A stretch of DNA of 64,000 nt from assembly GCA_028281665.1 (NCBI GenBank), contig JANQJK010000023.1, positions 1 through 64,000 on the forward strand, written 5' to 3'. This document shows positions 24,538 through 33,787 of the stretch, piece by piece. A program made the translations under genes and the position numbers. How positions within the stretch are numbered: position 1 is the stretch's first letter; each line of letters opens with the position of its first letter. The notes below the pieces were generated by a model. That model was not told the origin of the DNA and searched no databases. It saw only the letters and a program-made list of their open reading frames with translations. This stretch comes from Hyphococcus sp. GTDB taxonomy: Bacteria > Pseudomonadota > Alphaproteobacteria > Caulobacterales > Parvularculaceae.

Positions 24538-26769
24538 ATGATCAATCGGTCCGGCGCTCTCAGCGCTGTTTTCGCCTTGTTTCTGGCCGCATGCGGCGGT
24601 CAGGATCCCGTCAAACCCGAGAACCAGAAAGAGGAAGCGATGTCAGCGTCTCCCTTCGCCGCCGCCAGTGGCATTGAAGCGCCAAGGGTCGAGAAACGGC
24701 CCGTGGAATTCACCCAACACGGGATCACGCGAACGGACAACTATGCGTGGTTGCGCGACAGCGACTGGCAGCAGGTCCTGCGCGACCCGTCCACCCTCGA
24801 CGCGGATATCAGAGCGGCGCTGGAGGCGGAAAACGAATATTATGGCGCCGTAACCGCCGACCTCGACGGGGTGCGCAAGGCGTTGTTCGCCGAGATGCGC
24901 GGGCGGATAAAAGAAGATGACGCCTCTGTGCCGGCGCCCGACGGCAACTGGCGATACTGGGTCCGCTTTCGGGAGGGGGGCGAATATCCCGTCTTTGTGC
25001 GCGCGCCGCGGGGCGGGGGCGACGAGCAGGTCATCATCGACGGTGACAAGGAAAGCGCCGGAAGCGAGTTCTTTTCCATCGGGTCGGTCGATCACAGTCC
25101 CGACCATCGCTACGCCGCCTATTCCGTCGATCGTCTAGGATCTGAGTATTACACGATCCGCGTGCGCGAGATCGCGACCGGTGAGGAGCGGTCCGATGCC
25201 ATTGAAAGCGCCGATGCGTCCGGCGCCGTCTGGAGCGCCGACTCCTCCGGCTTCTTCTATGTAGAGCGCGACGACAACCAGCGCCCCGTGCGCGTCAAAT
25301 ATCACCGTCTGGGCGACGATGCCGCAAACGACGCCGTGATCTACGAAGAAGAGGACCCCGGCTTTTTTCTCGGCGTCGCAAAAAGCCAGAGCGGAGACTA
25401 TGTGTTCATTGGGGCCCAGAGTCAGATCACGAGCGAATACCGAGCCATCGCGGCCAATGATCCGCTGGGTGCTCCGGTGCTGATTGCCGAGCGCGATAAT
25501 GGCGTCGAATACGATGTCGAGCACCGCGGCGATGAGTTTATCATCCGCACAAACGCCGACGGCGCTGTCGATTACAAGATTGTCAAAGCGCCCGTCGCGG
25601 CGCCGGGGCGGGAGAACTGGACCGACTGGATACCCCATGAGGCGGGGCGTTACATTTCCGGATTCGTTCCGTTTAAGGATTATTTTGTGCGTTATGAACG
25701 CTATGACGCGCGCCCGCGCATCGTCATATCCACATATGACGGTGATGCTCATGAAATTTCATTCGATGAAGCGGCGTACAGCCTCGGCCTCAGCAGCGGC
25801 TACGAGTTCGACACGTCGACCGTTCGCTTCACCTACGAATCGCCGTCGACGCCGGAGCAGACCTATGACTACGACATGGGCTCGCGCGAACGCACGCTTC
25901 TGAAAACGCAGGAAGTTCCGAGCGGTCACGACCCGTCGCTCTATGTGGTGGAGCGTATCGACGCCGAAGCCGCTGACGGCGCCCGCGTTCCTGTGGTCGT
26001 CCTCCGGCTGAAGTCGACGCCGGTCGACGGTTCCGCGCCGGTGCTTTTGTATGGCTATGGCTCCTACGGCGCGACAATCCCCGACAGCTTCTCCACCACT
26101 AATCTGTCGCTTGTGGATCGCGGCATGATCTACGCCCTCGCGCATGTGCGCGGAGGCGCCGCCAAGGGCCGGCAATGGTATCTCGACGGCAAGCTCGACA
26201 AGAAGATGAATACGTTTACGGACTTTGCCGCCGCCGCCGATGCGTTGATCGAGAAAGAATACACGTCGCAAAAGAATATCGTCATCTATGGCGGGAGCGC
26301 TGGGGGCCTGCTGGTCGGCGCCACGGTTAATCTGCGGCCTGAACTTTTCGCCGGCGTGATTGCAGCCGTTCCGTTCGTCGACGTCATTACGACAATATCC
26401 GACGCGGATTTGCCGTTGACGCCTCCGGAATGGGAAGAGTGGGGCAATCCGATTACCAGCGCCGAGCAATATGGCTGGATCGCCGAATATTCGCCTTATG
26501 AAAATATTCGCGACACGGATTATCCGCCGATCATGGCGACGGCGGGCCTTACCGATTATCGCGTGACCTACTGGGAGCCGGCAAAGTGGATCGCCAGACT
26601 GCGCGACGACGCGCGCGGCGGTCCGTTTGTGTTGCGCACCAATATGGAGGCGGGACACGGAGGGTCGGCGGCCCGTTTTGAACGGCTCGATGAGCGTGCG
26701 CACCTTTTTGCATTTGCGCTGAAGGCTGTGGGCAAGGCGGACGTCGAACCGGTGAAGCACGGCGAATAG
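24538..26769 (+). CDS. ptrB: Lipoprotein prolyl-oligopeptidase family S9A peptidase, oligopeptidase B-like
   Basis: The 743-residue protein opens with a lipoprotein signal (lipobox FLAAC, cysteine near 20). An N-terminal seven-bladed propeller (about 120-450) filters substrates and a C-terminal alpha/beta-hydrolase domain (about 490-735) holds the triad: Ser in YGGSAGGLLVG (near 586), Asp in AGLTDYRVTYWEP and His in EAGHGGSA. Oligopeptidase B cleaves small peptides after Arg or Lys. E. coli PtrB is cytosolic; this one is exported and membrane-anchored. It lies near a lipoprotein M3 peptidase, suggesting peptide scavenging outside the cytoplasm. Confidence 0.92.
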   Translation: MINRSGALSAVFALFLAACGGQDPVKPENQKEEAMSASPFAAASGIEAPRVEKRPVEFTQHGITRTDNYAWLRDSDWQQVLRDPSTLDADIRAALEAENEYYGAVTADLDGVRKALFAEMRGRIKEDDASVPAPDGNWRYWVRFREGGEYPVFVRAPRGGGDEQVIIDGDKESAGSEFFSIGSVDHSPDHRYAAYSVDRLGSEYYTIRVREIATGEERSDAIESADASGAVWSADSSGFFYVERDDNQRPVRVKYHRLGDDAANDAVIYEEEDPGFFLGVAKSQSGDYVFIGAQSQITSEYRAIAANDPLGAPVLIAERDNGVEYDVEHRGDEFIIRTNADGAVDYKIVKAPVAAPGRENWTDWIPHEAGRYISGFVPFKDYFVRYERYDARPRIVISTYDGDAHEISFDEAAYSLGLSSGYEFDTSTVRFTYESPSTPEQTYDYDMGSRERTLLKTQEVPSGHDPSLYVVERIDAEAADGARVPVVVLRLKSTPVDGSAPVLLYGYGSYGATIPDSFSTTNLSLVDRGMIYALAHVRGGAAKGRQWYLDGKLDKKMNTFTDFAAAADALIEKEYTSQKNIVIYGGSAGGLLVGATVNLRPELFAGVIAAVPFVDVITTISDADLPLTPPEWEEWGNPITSAEQYGWIAEYSPYENIRDTDYPPIMATAGLTDYRVTYWEPAKWIARLRDDARGGPFVLRTNMEAGHGGSAARFERLDERAHLFAFALKAVGKADVEPVKHGE

Positions 26770-26774
26770 GCGCG

Positions 26775-28049
26775 TTACCGGCCGCGTTTGCGCAGACTCC
26801 GGCCGGCCCCGATAACGTCTTTGCCGAAGCGCTGACGGATCGCGTCTATGGCGTGTTCCTGGGCGGCGATCCGTTCCGTTTCCGCGTCGAAGAGATCGCG
26901 GGTCGGATTGGCGCCCTCCGCCGACAAGCCGGAAAAGCCAACGCCGATTAGGCGCCAGACGCCTCCCGGCGCTGCTTCATGCAGCATCCGTTTTGCGGCG
27001 GCGAATACAATCCGCGCAAGATTGCTTGGCGCGTCCAGAGTGATGCGCCGGGTGATTGTCTTGAATTCCCGTGATTTGAGCTTCAGCGTTATGACGCGCC
27101 CCTCGAAGCTGCTGGCTTTCATTCGTGCAGAAACTTTCTCGCACAGCTCCCATAATATGTCTTCCAGGAGCTGCGGATCGGTGATGTCGTTGTTGAACGT
27201 CGTTTCGGATGAGACCGATTTCGTGTCCCGTTCCGGCTTTACGCGCCGCGCGTCTTTCCCTTGCGACAGGCGCGCGAGGCGCAGCCCCAATTCGCCATAA
27301 CGGCGCGCGAGTTCGCTGGTCTCCATTTTTTGAAGCTGACCGACGGTTTTCAGTCCGTCGCTTTCAAGTTTCCGCGCCATGGCCTTGCCGACGCCCCAGA
27401 TCGCCGTGACGGGCAGAGCGGCGAGGAAATCCATGGTTTCGGCGCGACCGATGATGGAAAACCCTTTCGGCTTGTCGAGGTCCGACGCGACCTTCGCCAG
27501 GAATTTGTTGTGCGACAGGCCAACGGACGCCGTAACCCCGACCTCCTGCTCGATACGGCGCTGGAGGCGGGCGAGCATCACCGCCGGCGGCGCCCCGTGC
27601 AGGCGTTCGGTGCCGGACAGGTCGAGAAAGGCCTCGTCGATTGAAAGCGGCTCCACCATGGGCGTCAACGCCCGCATCATTTCGCGAATCCGGCGGCCCG
27701 CCTCCGCATATTTTGACATATTCGGCTTGATGATAACGGCGTCGGGGCAGGCGGCGTGCGCCTTGAACATCGGCATCGCCGACTTCGCCCCATAGGTGCG
27801 CGCCACATAGCAGGCCGTTGAAACGACGCCGCGGACGCCGCCGCCAATCAGGACCGGCTTGTCAGCAAGGCTCGGATCGTCGCGTTTTTCAATCGCCGCA
27901 TAAAAAGCGTCGCAGTCGATATGGGCGATCGTCAGGGAGAGGAGTTCCGGGTGCGAGACGACGTCCCCTCTGCCGCAGGACGCGCATCGCCGCGCATCCG
28001 AATCAGCGGGTGATTCGCAGGCTGTACAAAAAGCGGTCGCAAACTCCAT
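26775..28049 (-). CDS. dinB: DNA polymerase IV (Y-family) with N-terminal zinc-ribbon-like extension
   Basis: The 424-residue translesion polymerase has the catalytic acidic residues in IAHIDCDAFYAAIE (about 40-53) and SIDEAFLDLSG (about 140-150), helix-hairpin-helix and thumb segments, and the little-finger domain to about 400. Ahead of the polymerase fold lie about 35 residues with C8, C11, C22 and C25 spaced as a small zinc-binding element, absent from E. coli DinB. It ends SLRKRGR rather than an obvious clamp-binding peptide. It is divergent from divK. No GTTC-N7-GTTC LexA box was found upstream. Confidence 0.94.
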   Translation of the reverse strand: MEFATAFCTACESPADSDARRCASCGRGDVVSHPELLSLTIAHIDCDAFYAAIEKRDDPSLADKPVLIGGGVRGVVSTACYVARTYGAKSAMPMFKAHAACPDAVIIKPNMSKYAEAGRRIREMMRALTPMVEPLSIDEAFLDLSGTERLHGAPPAVMLARLQRRIEQEVGVTASVGLSHNKFLAKVASDLDKPKGFSIIGRAETMDFLAALPVTAIWGVGKAMARKLESDGLKTVGQLQKMETSELARRYGELGLRLARLSQGKDARRVKPERDTKSVSSETTFNNDITDPQLLEDILWELCEKVSARMKASSFEGRVITLKLKSREFKTITRRITLDAPSNLARIVFAAAKRMLHEAAPGGVWRLIGVGFSGLSAEGANPTRDLFDAETERIAAQEHAIDAIRQRFGKDVIGAGRSLRKRGR

Positions 28050-28052
28050 GGC

Positions 28053-28067
28053 TTAACAAAAGGTTAC
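28053..28067. promoter_or_regulatory. Candidate CtrA-binding site upstream of divK
   Basis: TTAA-N7-TTAC at 28053-28067 differs from the CtrA consensus (TTAA-N7-TTAA) in one base. A second pair of TTAA half-sites at 28184-28197 has a six-base spacer, one short. CtrA control of divK is known in Caulobacter. Such short sites arise easily by chance. Confidence 0.3.
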
Positions 28068-28190
28068 CGCGCCGACCCGCAGAAACAGCGGCGCTGCGCG
28101 TTTACAGGATAAACATTCAATTAAGACCTTTGATGCAAAACGTAACCAACGCAACGCCCGAATCGGTGTGCGCCGCGAAGGTATTAAAGC

Positions 28191-28595
28191 ATGTTAATGT
28201 CCGCGATGGTGAAAACTGAAACGCCGGCGGCGTCCAAAACGGTCCTGATTGTCGAGGACAACGAGCTGAACATGAAGCTTTTTCATGATCTGCTGGAGGC
28301 CCATGGCTATAACACGATAGAGGCGCGCACGGGGCCTGAGGCCCTCAAGCTTGCGACGGAAGAACGGCCGGATCTCATCCTCATGGATATTCAGCTTCCG
28401 GAGGTTTCCGGCCTCGAAGTTACGCAAAAAATTAAGAATGATGAAGAATTGGTTGATATTCCGATTATCGCCGTCACCGCGTTTGCGATGAAAGGCGATG
28501 AGGAACGCATTCGCCAGGGCGGGTGTGAAGACTATATTGCCAAACCAATTTCCGTCAGCACTTTTCTTGAGAAAGTGAAAAGATATTTGGACTAG
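28191..28595 (+). CDS. divK: Single-domain response regulator DivK
   Basis: The 134-residue protein is one receiver domain, with the acidic pocket in [22 protein letters not shown], the phosphorylated D66 in [17 protein letters not shown], the switch threonine in [18 protein letters not shown] and K in YIAKPISV. It matches Caulobacter DivK closely, including [11 protein letters not shown]. DivK controls polarity and cell division through the DivJ/PleC kinases and DivL-CckA. The ATG at 28191 has the best ribosome site (GAAGG, nine bases); in-frame starts at 28197 and 28206 remain possible. pleD follows 43 bases downstream, the conserved order. Confidence 0.95.
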   Translation: MLMSAMVKTETPAASKTVLIVEDNELNMKLFHDLLEAHGYNTIEARTGPEALKLATEERPDLILMDIQLPEVSGLEVTQKIKNDEELVDIPIIAVTAFAMKGDEERIRQGGCEDYIAKPISVSTFLEKVKRYLD

Positions 28596-28638
28596 GCTCC
28601 TGACGAAAACCGGGTAATCCCATTTGTCAGGGGGCTGC

Positions 28639-30012
28639 ATGACGGCGCGTGTCCTAGTCGTCGACGATCTCGAACCGAACGTTAAACTGCTCGAAGCGAA
28701 ATTGCGCGCCGAGTATTTTGACGTGCTTGGCGCATATTCCGGTCAGGAGGCGGTCGAGAAAGCGGCGTCCGAACAGCCTGACATTATCCTGCTCGATGTC
28801 ATGATGCCCGGGATGGACGGATTTGAAGCGTGCCGGCGCATCAAGGCCGATCCAGAAACAACGCATATTCCCATCGTCATGGTCACGGCGCTTGATCAGC
28901 AGGCCGACAGAGTGGCGGGGCTTGAGGCGGGCGCGGACGACTTCCTTACGAAACCCGTCGAAGACCTTGCGCTGTTTGCGCGGGTTCGCAGTCTGACGCG
29001 CCTCAAAATGATGACTGATGAGCTGCGCGCCCGGTATGCGACCGGCAAAGGCCTCGGCGTCGTCGAAAGCATTGACGTCGACACGAAGACGATGGAAAGC
29101 CGTATTTTCATCATCGACGATAATGACGAGCAGATCGAGCGTCTCCAGCGCGCGCTTGGCGAAGACTACGCCGTATCCCACGAGATGGATCCTGAAGTGG
29201 CGCTGAGCCGCGCGCGATCCGGCGATTTCGATCTGATTGTCGTTAACATGTCGCTCGAAGCGATGGACCCGCTTCGCCTTTGTTCCTCTATACGCTCATT
29301 TGACGAAACCAGGCTGACGCCGCTTCTGGCCGTGGTACGCCAGGGCGATACGCGCAAGCTCGTGCGCGCCCTCGATATCGGCGTTAACGACTATCTTACG
29401 CGGCCGGTGGACAAAAACGAACTGATCGCCCGCGTCACGACGCAATTGCGCCGAAAGCACTATGTCGATCAGCTGCGCTCATCGTTCCAGGCAAGCCTCG
29501 AAATGGCGGTAACGGATCAGCTCACCGGCCTTTACAATCGCCGCTATCTGGCAAGTCACCTGACGGCAATGTTCGACCGCGCCTACTGGACGGGACGCCC
29601 GCTGGCGGTGATGATTCTCGACATCGATCATTTCAAGAAGATCAACGATACCCACGGCCATGATGTTGGCGACAAAGTCATTCAGGAATTCGCTGAACGA
29701 ATTTCGCGTTCGGTCCGCGGCATCGATCTCGCCTGCCGATACGGTGGGGAGGAGTTCCTGATCGCCATGCCCGACACGGACGCCAGCTTCGCCGCTGTCG
29801 TCGCTGAACGGCTGCGCCACGAAGTCGCCACCGTGAAGTTCGTCGTAAACGGCGCCCGCGACGAACTCGACGTTACGGCTTCCATCGGCATCGCTTCCAC
29901 GGAGAACGGACCGGAAGACGATACCGCACAGAAGCTCATCAAGCGCGCCGACGAGGCGCTGTACGAGGCCAAAAACGACGGGCGCAACAAGGTCGTCAAC
30001 CGGGCCGCATAA
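28639..30012 (+). CDS. pleD: Response regulator diguanylate cyclase PleD
   Basis: The 457-residue protein has the PleD layout: a receiver with phosphorylated D53 (IILLDVMMPGMDGFEA), a second receiver (about 153-270) in which N203 replaces the aspartate, as expected of the adaptor domain, and a GGDEF domain (about 285-455) with GGEEF at 369-373. The inhibitory RxxD site is intact at 360-363. Phosphorylation drives dimerisation and c-di-GMP synthesis at the cell pole, controlling the motile-to-stalked transition in Caulobacter. It is probably cotranscribed with divK. Confidence 0.96.
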   Translation: MTARVLVVDDLEPNVKLLEAKLRAEYFDVLGAYSGQEAVEKAASEQPDIILLDVMMPGMDGFEACRRIKADPETTHIPIVMVTALDQQADRVAGLEAGADDFLTKPVEDLALFARVRSLTRLKMMTDELRARYATGKGLGVVESIDVDTKTMESRIFIIDDNDEQIERLQRALGEDYAVSHEMDPEVALSRARSGDFDLIVVNMSLEAMDPLRLCSSIRSFDETRLTPLLAVVRQGDTRKLVRALDIGVNDYLTRPVDKNELIARVTTQLRRKHYVDQLRSSFQASLEMAVTDQLTGLYNRRYLASHLTAMFDRAYWTGRPLAVMILDIDHFKKINDTHGHDVGDKVIQEFAERISRSVRGIDLACRYGGEEFLIAMPDTDASFAAVVAERLRHEVATVKFVVNGARDELDVTASIGIASTENGPEDDTAQKLIKRADEALYEAKNDGRNKVVNRAA

Positions 30013-30064
30013 GGTTAAGCGGGATCTTTGAAAGGCGTGCGCCGTTTGGACAAAAACGGGCGAC

Positions 30065-30090
30065 AAAAAAGGCCGCCAAAATGGCGGCCT
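30065..30090 (-). terminator. Rho-independent terminator of rpmG
   Basis: On the minus strand AGGCCGCC and GGCGGCCT form an 8-bp stem with a five-base loop, followed by six T residues. It lies 30 bases past the rpmG stop. Confidence 0.85.
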
Positions 30091-30119
30091 GTCAGATCGT
30101 CCGTGGCTGAACCGGCGCT

Positions 30120-30287
30120 TTACTTGATCTTGCCCTCTTTAAACTCAACGTGTTTGCGCGCGACAGGATCGTATTTCCGAACGACCATTTTCTCGGTCAT
30201 GGTCCGGGTATTTTTCTTGGTCACATAAAAATAGCCCGTATCCGCGGTTGAATTCAGGCGGATCTTGACGGTGGTTGGCTTGGCCAT
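30120..30287 (-). CDS. rpmG: 50S ribosomal protein L33
   Basis: The 55-residue protein begins [20 protein letters not shown] and ends [10 protein letters not shown], the standard alphaproteobacterial L33. It has none of the zinc cysteines, so it is the zinc-free form. The ATG at 30287 has GGAG eight bases upstream; the open frame runs on upstream without coding character. Confidence 0.97.
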   Translation of the reverse strand: MAKPTTVKIRLNSTADTGYFYVTKKNTRTMTEKMVVRKYDPVARKHVEFKEGKIK

Positions 30288-30333
30288 CGGTGACTCCATC
30301 TGGCGCAGATGCGCCGGTCGCAGCGAGCGGCGG

Positions 30334-30361
30334 AAACTACTCAGGCGCGCCTTGATGTCAA
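30334..30361 (-). promoter_or_regulatory. Candidate rpmG promoter
   Basis: On the minus strand a perfect TTGACA (30356-30361) stands 16 bases from TAGTTT (30334-30339), about 45 bases upstream of the rpmG start. Confidence 0.4.
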
Positions 30362-30571
30362 GGCGCCCCGCCCCCTTAAACTGAACGAATCCGGCGCTTC
30401 CGGCGGGAAATAGGCCGGGCCGGGCGGGGGCGCGCCGTTGCCGGGGCGCCGCCGGCTTCACGGCCATGTGTATAACCGTCATTGGCCCTTCGGTTCGGGG
30501 GGAGGCATTTACGCCGGGAGAAGGGCCGCCCGGCATTCTGCGGGGCGGTTTTGACGGAGGATACGGATATC

Positions 30572-31036
30572 ATGGCTTTACTGCGATGGGTGCTGGCGCT
30601 GGCGGTCGGCGGATTTCTGGTGTTTTTTGGCGTCATGAAGTTTACGGGCGGCGCCCACATCTTTCCCTATATCGAATACAAGGCCGCCGCTGCGGGCGTT
30701 CCATTCGCGGAACTGGCCTATCCGCTCGGCAATTACGCCACCGGCGCGCTCGAACTCGTTGCCGGCATCCTGCTCATCGTTCCGGCGACGCGTGCGCTTG
30801 GGTCGAAGCTCGCGGTGCTGCCATTTCTGGGCGCGGTCGGATTTCACCTGTCGCCGTTCCTCGGGGTGACGACGCCGGACGGCTATGCCGACCCGAAACC
30901 GGCCGAGGTTCTCGCCGCCGGCGGACCGTTTGCGCGGTCCGACTTTTCCGAGGGCGCTTCGATGGCGCTTTTCATCATTGCGGTTGCAGGGCTTGTCGCC
31001 GCGATCATCAATGTCTTCGTGCAGAAAAGCCGTTAG
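30572..31036 (+). CDS. Small DoxX-like integral membrane protein
   Basis: The 154-residue protein has about four membrane helices (residues 3-20, 45-66, 75-95 and 130-150), with FFGVMKFTGGAHIF after the first, a pattern of the DoxX/DUF4345-like superfamily. The ATG at 30572 has GGAGG at a suitable distance. The function is unknown; relatives take part in quinone or thiosulfate chemistry or have no assigned role. It is convergent with purB, the two stops overlapping by four bases. Confidence 0.75.
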   Translation: MALLRWVLALAVGGFLVFFGVMKFTGGAHIFPYIEYKAAAAGVPFAELAYPLGNYATGALELVAGILLIVPATRALGSKLAVLPFLGAVGFHLSPFLGVTTPDGYADPKPAEVLAAGGPFARSDFSEGASMALFIIAVAGLVAAIINVFVQKSR

Positions 31037-32337
31037 TCGCCAAAAACGCGGGCGAAAATCGTATCGACGTGCTTGGTGTGCCAGCCGAGGTCAAACAGGG
31101 CTTCGAGGTCTTTTTCGGGCAGGTTCATGGCGACGTCCTTGTCCGCCTTGAGGAGGTCGAGAAACGCAGCCTCGCCGCGCCAGGCCGGCATGGCGTTGCG
31201 CTGAACCCATGAATAGGAATCCTCGCGGCTGGCCCCCGCCTGGGTCAGCGCCAGCAAAACCCGCTGCGAGAAAATCAGCCCGCCAAGCTTGTCGAGATTT
31301 GACTGCATCCGCTCCGGGTAGACGACAAGGTTTTCGACGACGCCGGCGACGCGCTGAAGGGCAAAGTCCAGATGAACCGTCGCATCGGGCGCGATGCCGC
31401 GCTCCACGGAAGAATGGGAGATATCGCGCTCATGCCAGAGGGCGACATTTTCCATCGCCGGTGTCGCGCACATGCGAACAAGACGGGCGAGCCCTGTGAG
31501 GTTTTCGGTCAATATCGGATTGCGCTTGTGGGGCATCGAAGACGAACCCTTCTGGCCCTTGGCGAAAAATTCCTCCGCCTCCAGAACTTCGCTGCGCTGC
31601 AGGTGACGGATTTCCACCGCAAACCGTTCGATTGACGATGCGATGACGCCGAGGGTCGTGAAGTAAGCGGCATGGCGGTCGCGGGGGATCACCTGTGTTG
31701 AAACCGGTTCGACGGCGAGGCCGAGCTTTTCCGCCACATACGCTTCAACGGACGGATCCACATTGGCGAAGGTGCCGACCGAGCCCGAGATCGCGCAGAC
31801 GGCGACCTCTTTACGCGCCGCTTCGAGCCGTTTCCGGGCCCGCGCGAACTCTGCGTAGAAGGTTGCGAGCTTCACCCCGAACGTGGTCGGCTCGGCGTGA
31901 ATGCCGTGGCTGCGCCCGACGCAGATCGTATCTTTGTGTTCGTTTGCGCGGGTTTTCAGCGCCGCCAGCAAACGGTCGAGCCCGGTGAGCAGAATGTCGC
32001 TGGCGCGCGCAAGCTGCACCGAAAGACAGGTGTCGAGCACGTCCGACGATGTCATGCCCTGATGAACGAACCGCGCTTCCGGGCCGATCAGTTCAGCCAG
32101 ATGCGTCAGGAAGGCGATGACGTCGTGTTTTACTTCCCGCTCGATTTCGTCGATGCGGTCGGAATCGAATTTTGCGTCCTTACCCTTTTCCCAGACGGTT
32201 TGCGCGGCTTCTTTCGGAATGACGCCAAGCTCCGCCATGGCGATAGCCGCATGGGCCTCGATCTCGAACCAGATCCGGTATTTCGTTTCCGGCGACCAGA
32301 TATCGGCCATTTCGGCCCGGGCGTAACGGGGGATCAT
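31033..32337 (-). CDS. purB: Adenylosuccinate lyase
   Basis: The 434-residue enzyme catalyses two fumarate-releasing steps of purine synthesis. It starts MIPRYARAEMADIWSPETKY. Conserved fumarase/aspartase-superfamily segments are HQGMTSSDVLDT, GRSHGIHAEPTTFGVKLA with the catalytic histidine, and the mobile loop GQKGSSSMPHKRNPILTENLTG with the catalytic serine. Length is standard. It is the last gene on its strand before the DoxX-like gene; tdh lies upstream on the same strand beyond a palindromic repeat. Confidence 0.97.
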   Translation of the reverse strand: MIPRYARAEMADIWSPETKYRIWFEIEAHAAIAMAELGVIPKEAAQTVWEKGKDAKFDSDRIDEIEREVKHDVIAFLTHLAELIGPEARFVHQGMTSSDVLDTCLSVQLARASDILLTGLDRLLAALKTRANEHKDTICVGRSHGIHAEPTTFGVKLATFYAEFARARKRLEAARKEVAVCAISGSVGTFANVDPSVEAYVAEKLGLAVEPVSTQVIPRDRHAAYFTTLGVIASSIERFAVEIRHLQRSEVLEAEEFFAKGQKGSSSMPHKRNPILTENLTGLARLVRMCATPAMENVALWHERDISHSSVERGIAPDATVHLDFALQRVAGVVENLVVYPERMQSNLDKLGGLIFSQRVLLALTQAGASREDSYSWVQRNAMPAWRGEAAFLDLLKADKDVAMNLPEKDLEALFDLGWHTKHVDTIFARVFGD

Positions 32338-32490
32338 CGCGTTGCTCCTTCTCCGACGACGCAAGTAGGCGCGGGCGCCGGGATTGTCAAAGGCGGTTGC
32401 GGTGTGAAACGCGGCAACATCGAACGCACGGTGTGTTTAAAACCGCGACGGTGTCCGGATTACACTTGTTTGCGTAATATCTGCGTTCTC

Positions 32491-32576
32491 CGGATTCCGG
32501 CTTTCGCCGGAAAGAGCGGGGGAGAGAATTTTTTCAAACCCTCAACCCGATCTCCCCGGCGAAAGCCGGGGTCCGG
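32491..32576. repeat. Paired palindromic repeat (REP/BIME-like), copy 3, in inverted arrangement
   Basis: Palindromes TTCCGGCTTTCGCCGGAA (32495-32512) and CCCCGGCGAAAGCCGGGG (32554-32571) are flanked outside by TCCGG and CCGGA, while the AGAGCGGG ends face inwards. This is the opposite pairing to copies 1 and 2. It lies between tdh and purB. Confidence 0.75.
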
Positions 32577-32646
32577 AAATGGCGGACTTCAGTATTGCTT
32601 GCATGTTGGATGGTGGGTTACGCCTCGCGGCTAACCCGGCCTACCA

Positions 32647-33681
32647 CTACCACTCCAGAATAACTTTCCCCGACTGGCCCGACCGCATGACGTCGAAGCC
32701 TTGTTGATAGTCGTCGATGGAAAAGCGGTGGGTGAGGATGGGCGATAAATCCAGCCCGCCCTGGAGCATTGCGCCCATTTTATACCAGGTCTCGAACATG
32801 CGCCGGCCGTATATGCCTTTGATCTCAAGCCCTTTGAAGATCACCTTGTCCCAGTCGATGCCGGCGCCGTTGGGCATGATGCCGAGCATGGCGACCTTGC
32901 CGCCATGGTTCATGGTGTCGAGCATGGACTGAAACGCCGAGACGACGCCGGACATCTCAAGCCCGACATCGAACCCTTCGGTCATTTTCAGGTCCGACAT
33001 CACGTCTCGTAATGACTCGTTTGCTACATTGACCGCGCGGGTCGCGCCCATCTTGCGCGCGAGATCCAGGCGGTAATCATTGACGTCCGTAACGACAACG
33101 TATCGCGCGCCCACAAACTTCGCGATCGCCGCGGCCATGATGCCGATGGGCCCTGCGCCGGTGATCAACACATCCTCGCCGACGAGATCGAAGGCGAGGG
33201 CGGTGTGCGTCGCGTTGCCGTAAGGATCGAAGATGGCGCCCATGTCGTCGGACACGTCGTCAGGCAACCGATAGACATTGAAAGCGGGCACGGCGACATA
33301 TTCCGCGAAGGAGCCCGGCCGGTTGACGCCGACCCCAAGCGTATTGCGGCAGAGATGGCGTTTGCCGGCGCGGCAGTTGCGGCAATAGCCGCAGGTAACG
33401 TGCCCTTCTGCGGACACCCGGTCGCCGATCTTGAAGGTTGCGTGTTCGGGATGAACCTCCGACCCGATATCCACGACCTCCCCGGAAAACTCATGGCCGA
33501 CCGTCATCGGCACGGGGATCGTTTTCTGCGCCCACTCGTCCCAGTTATAGATGTGCACGTCCGTGCCGCAGATCGCAGAGCGCTTCACTTTGATCAACAC
33601 GTCGTTCGGGCCGATGGTGGGCCGCGCCGTATCGGCGAGCCAGATGCCTTCCTCGGGCTTTGCTTTCATCAGGGCTTTCAT
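32647..33681 (-). CDS. tdh: L-threonine 3-dehydrogenase
   Basis: The 344-residue zinc-dependent medium-chain dehydrogenase oxidises threonine to 2-amino-3-ketobutyrate using NAD. The catalytic zinc cysteine is in [16 protein letters not shown], the glycine-rich [11 protein letters not shown] and [26 protein letters not shown] (structural zinc, four cysteines) follow, and [19 protein letters not shown] binds NAD. The start is [10 protein letters not shown]; the frame is open four codons further. Its product is cleaved by kbl, which lies 1.5 kb away instead of adjacent. Confidence 0.96.
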   Translation of the reverse strand: MKALMKAKPEEGIWLADTARPTIGPNDVLIKVKRSAICGTDVHIYNWDEWAQKTIPVPMTVGHEFSGEVVDIGSEVHPEHATFKIGDRVSAEGHVTCGYCRNCRAGKRHLCRNTLGVGVNRPGSFAEYVAVPAFNVYRLPDDVSDDMGAIFDPYGNATHTALAFDLVGEDVLITGAGPIGIMAAAIAKFVGARYVVVTDVNDYRLDLARKMGATRAVNVANESLRDVMSDLKMTEGFDVGLEMSGVVSAFQSMLDTMNHGGKVAMLGIMPNGAGIDWDKVIFKGLEIKGIYGRRMFETWYKMGAMLQGGLDLSPILTHRFSIDDYQQGFDVMRSGQSGKVILEW

Positions 33682-33787
33682 GAGCGGATCCAAGGGTTTT
33701 TGCGAGCTTGAGGCATATTAGCAGAGCGGGAGGACGTCTATAGATATTATCGAAAATACGTCCGAATGTTCCGTGCTATAGCGGCTT

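Noticed and set aside
28050-28190. LexA (SOS) box upstream of dinB
   Set aside because: No GTTC-N7-GTTC or similar pair was found.
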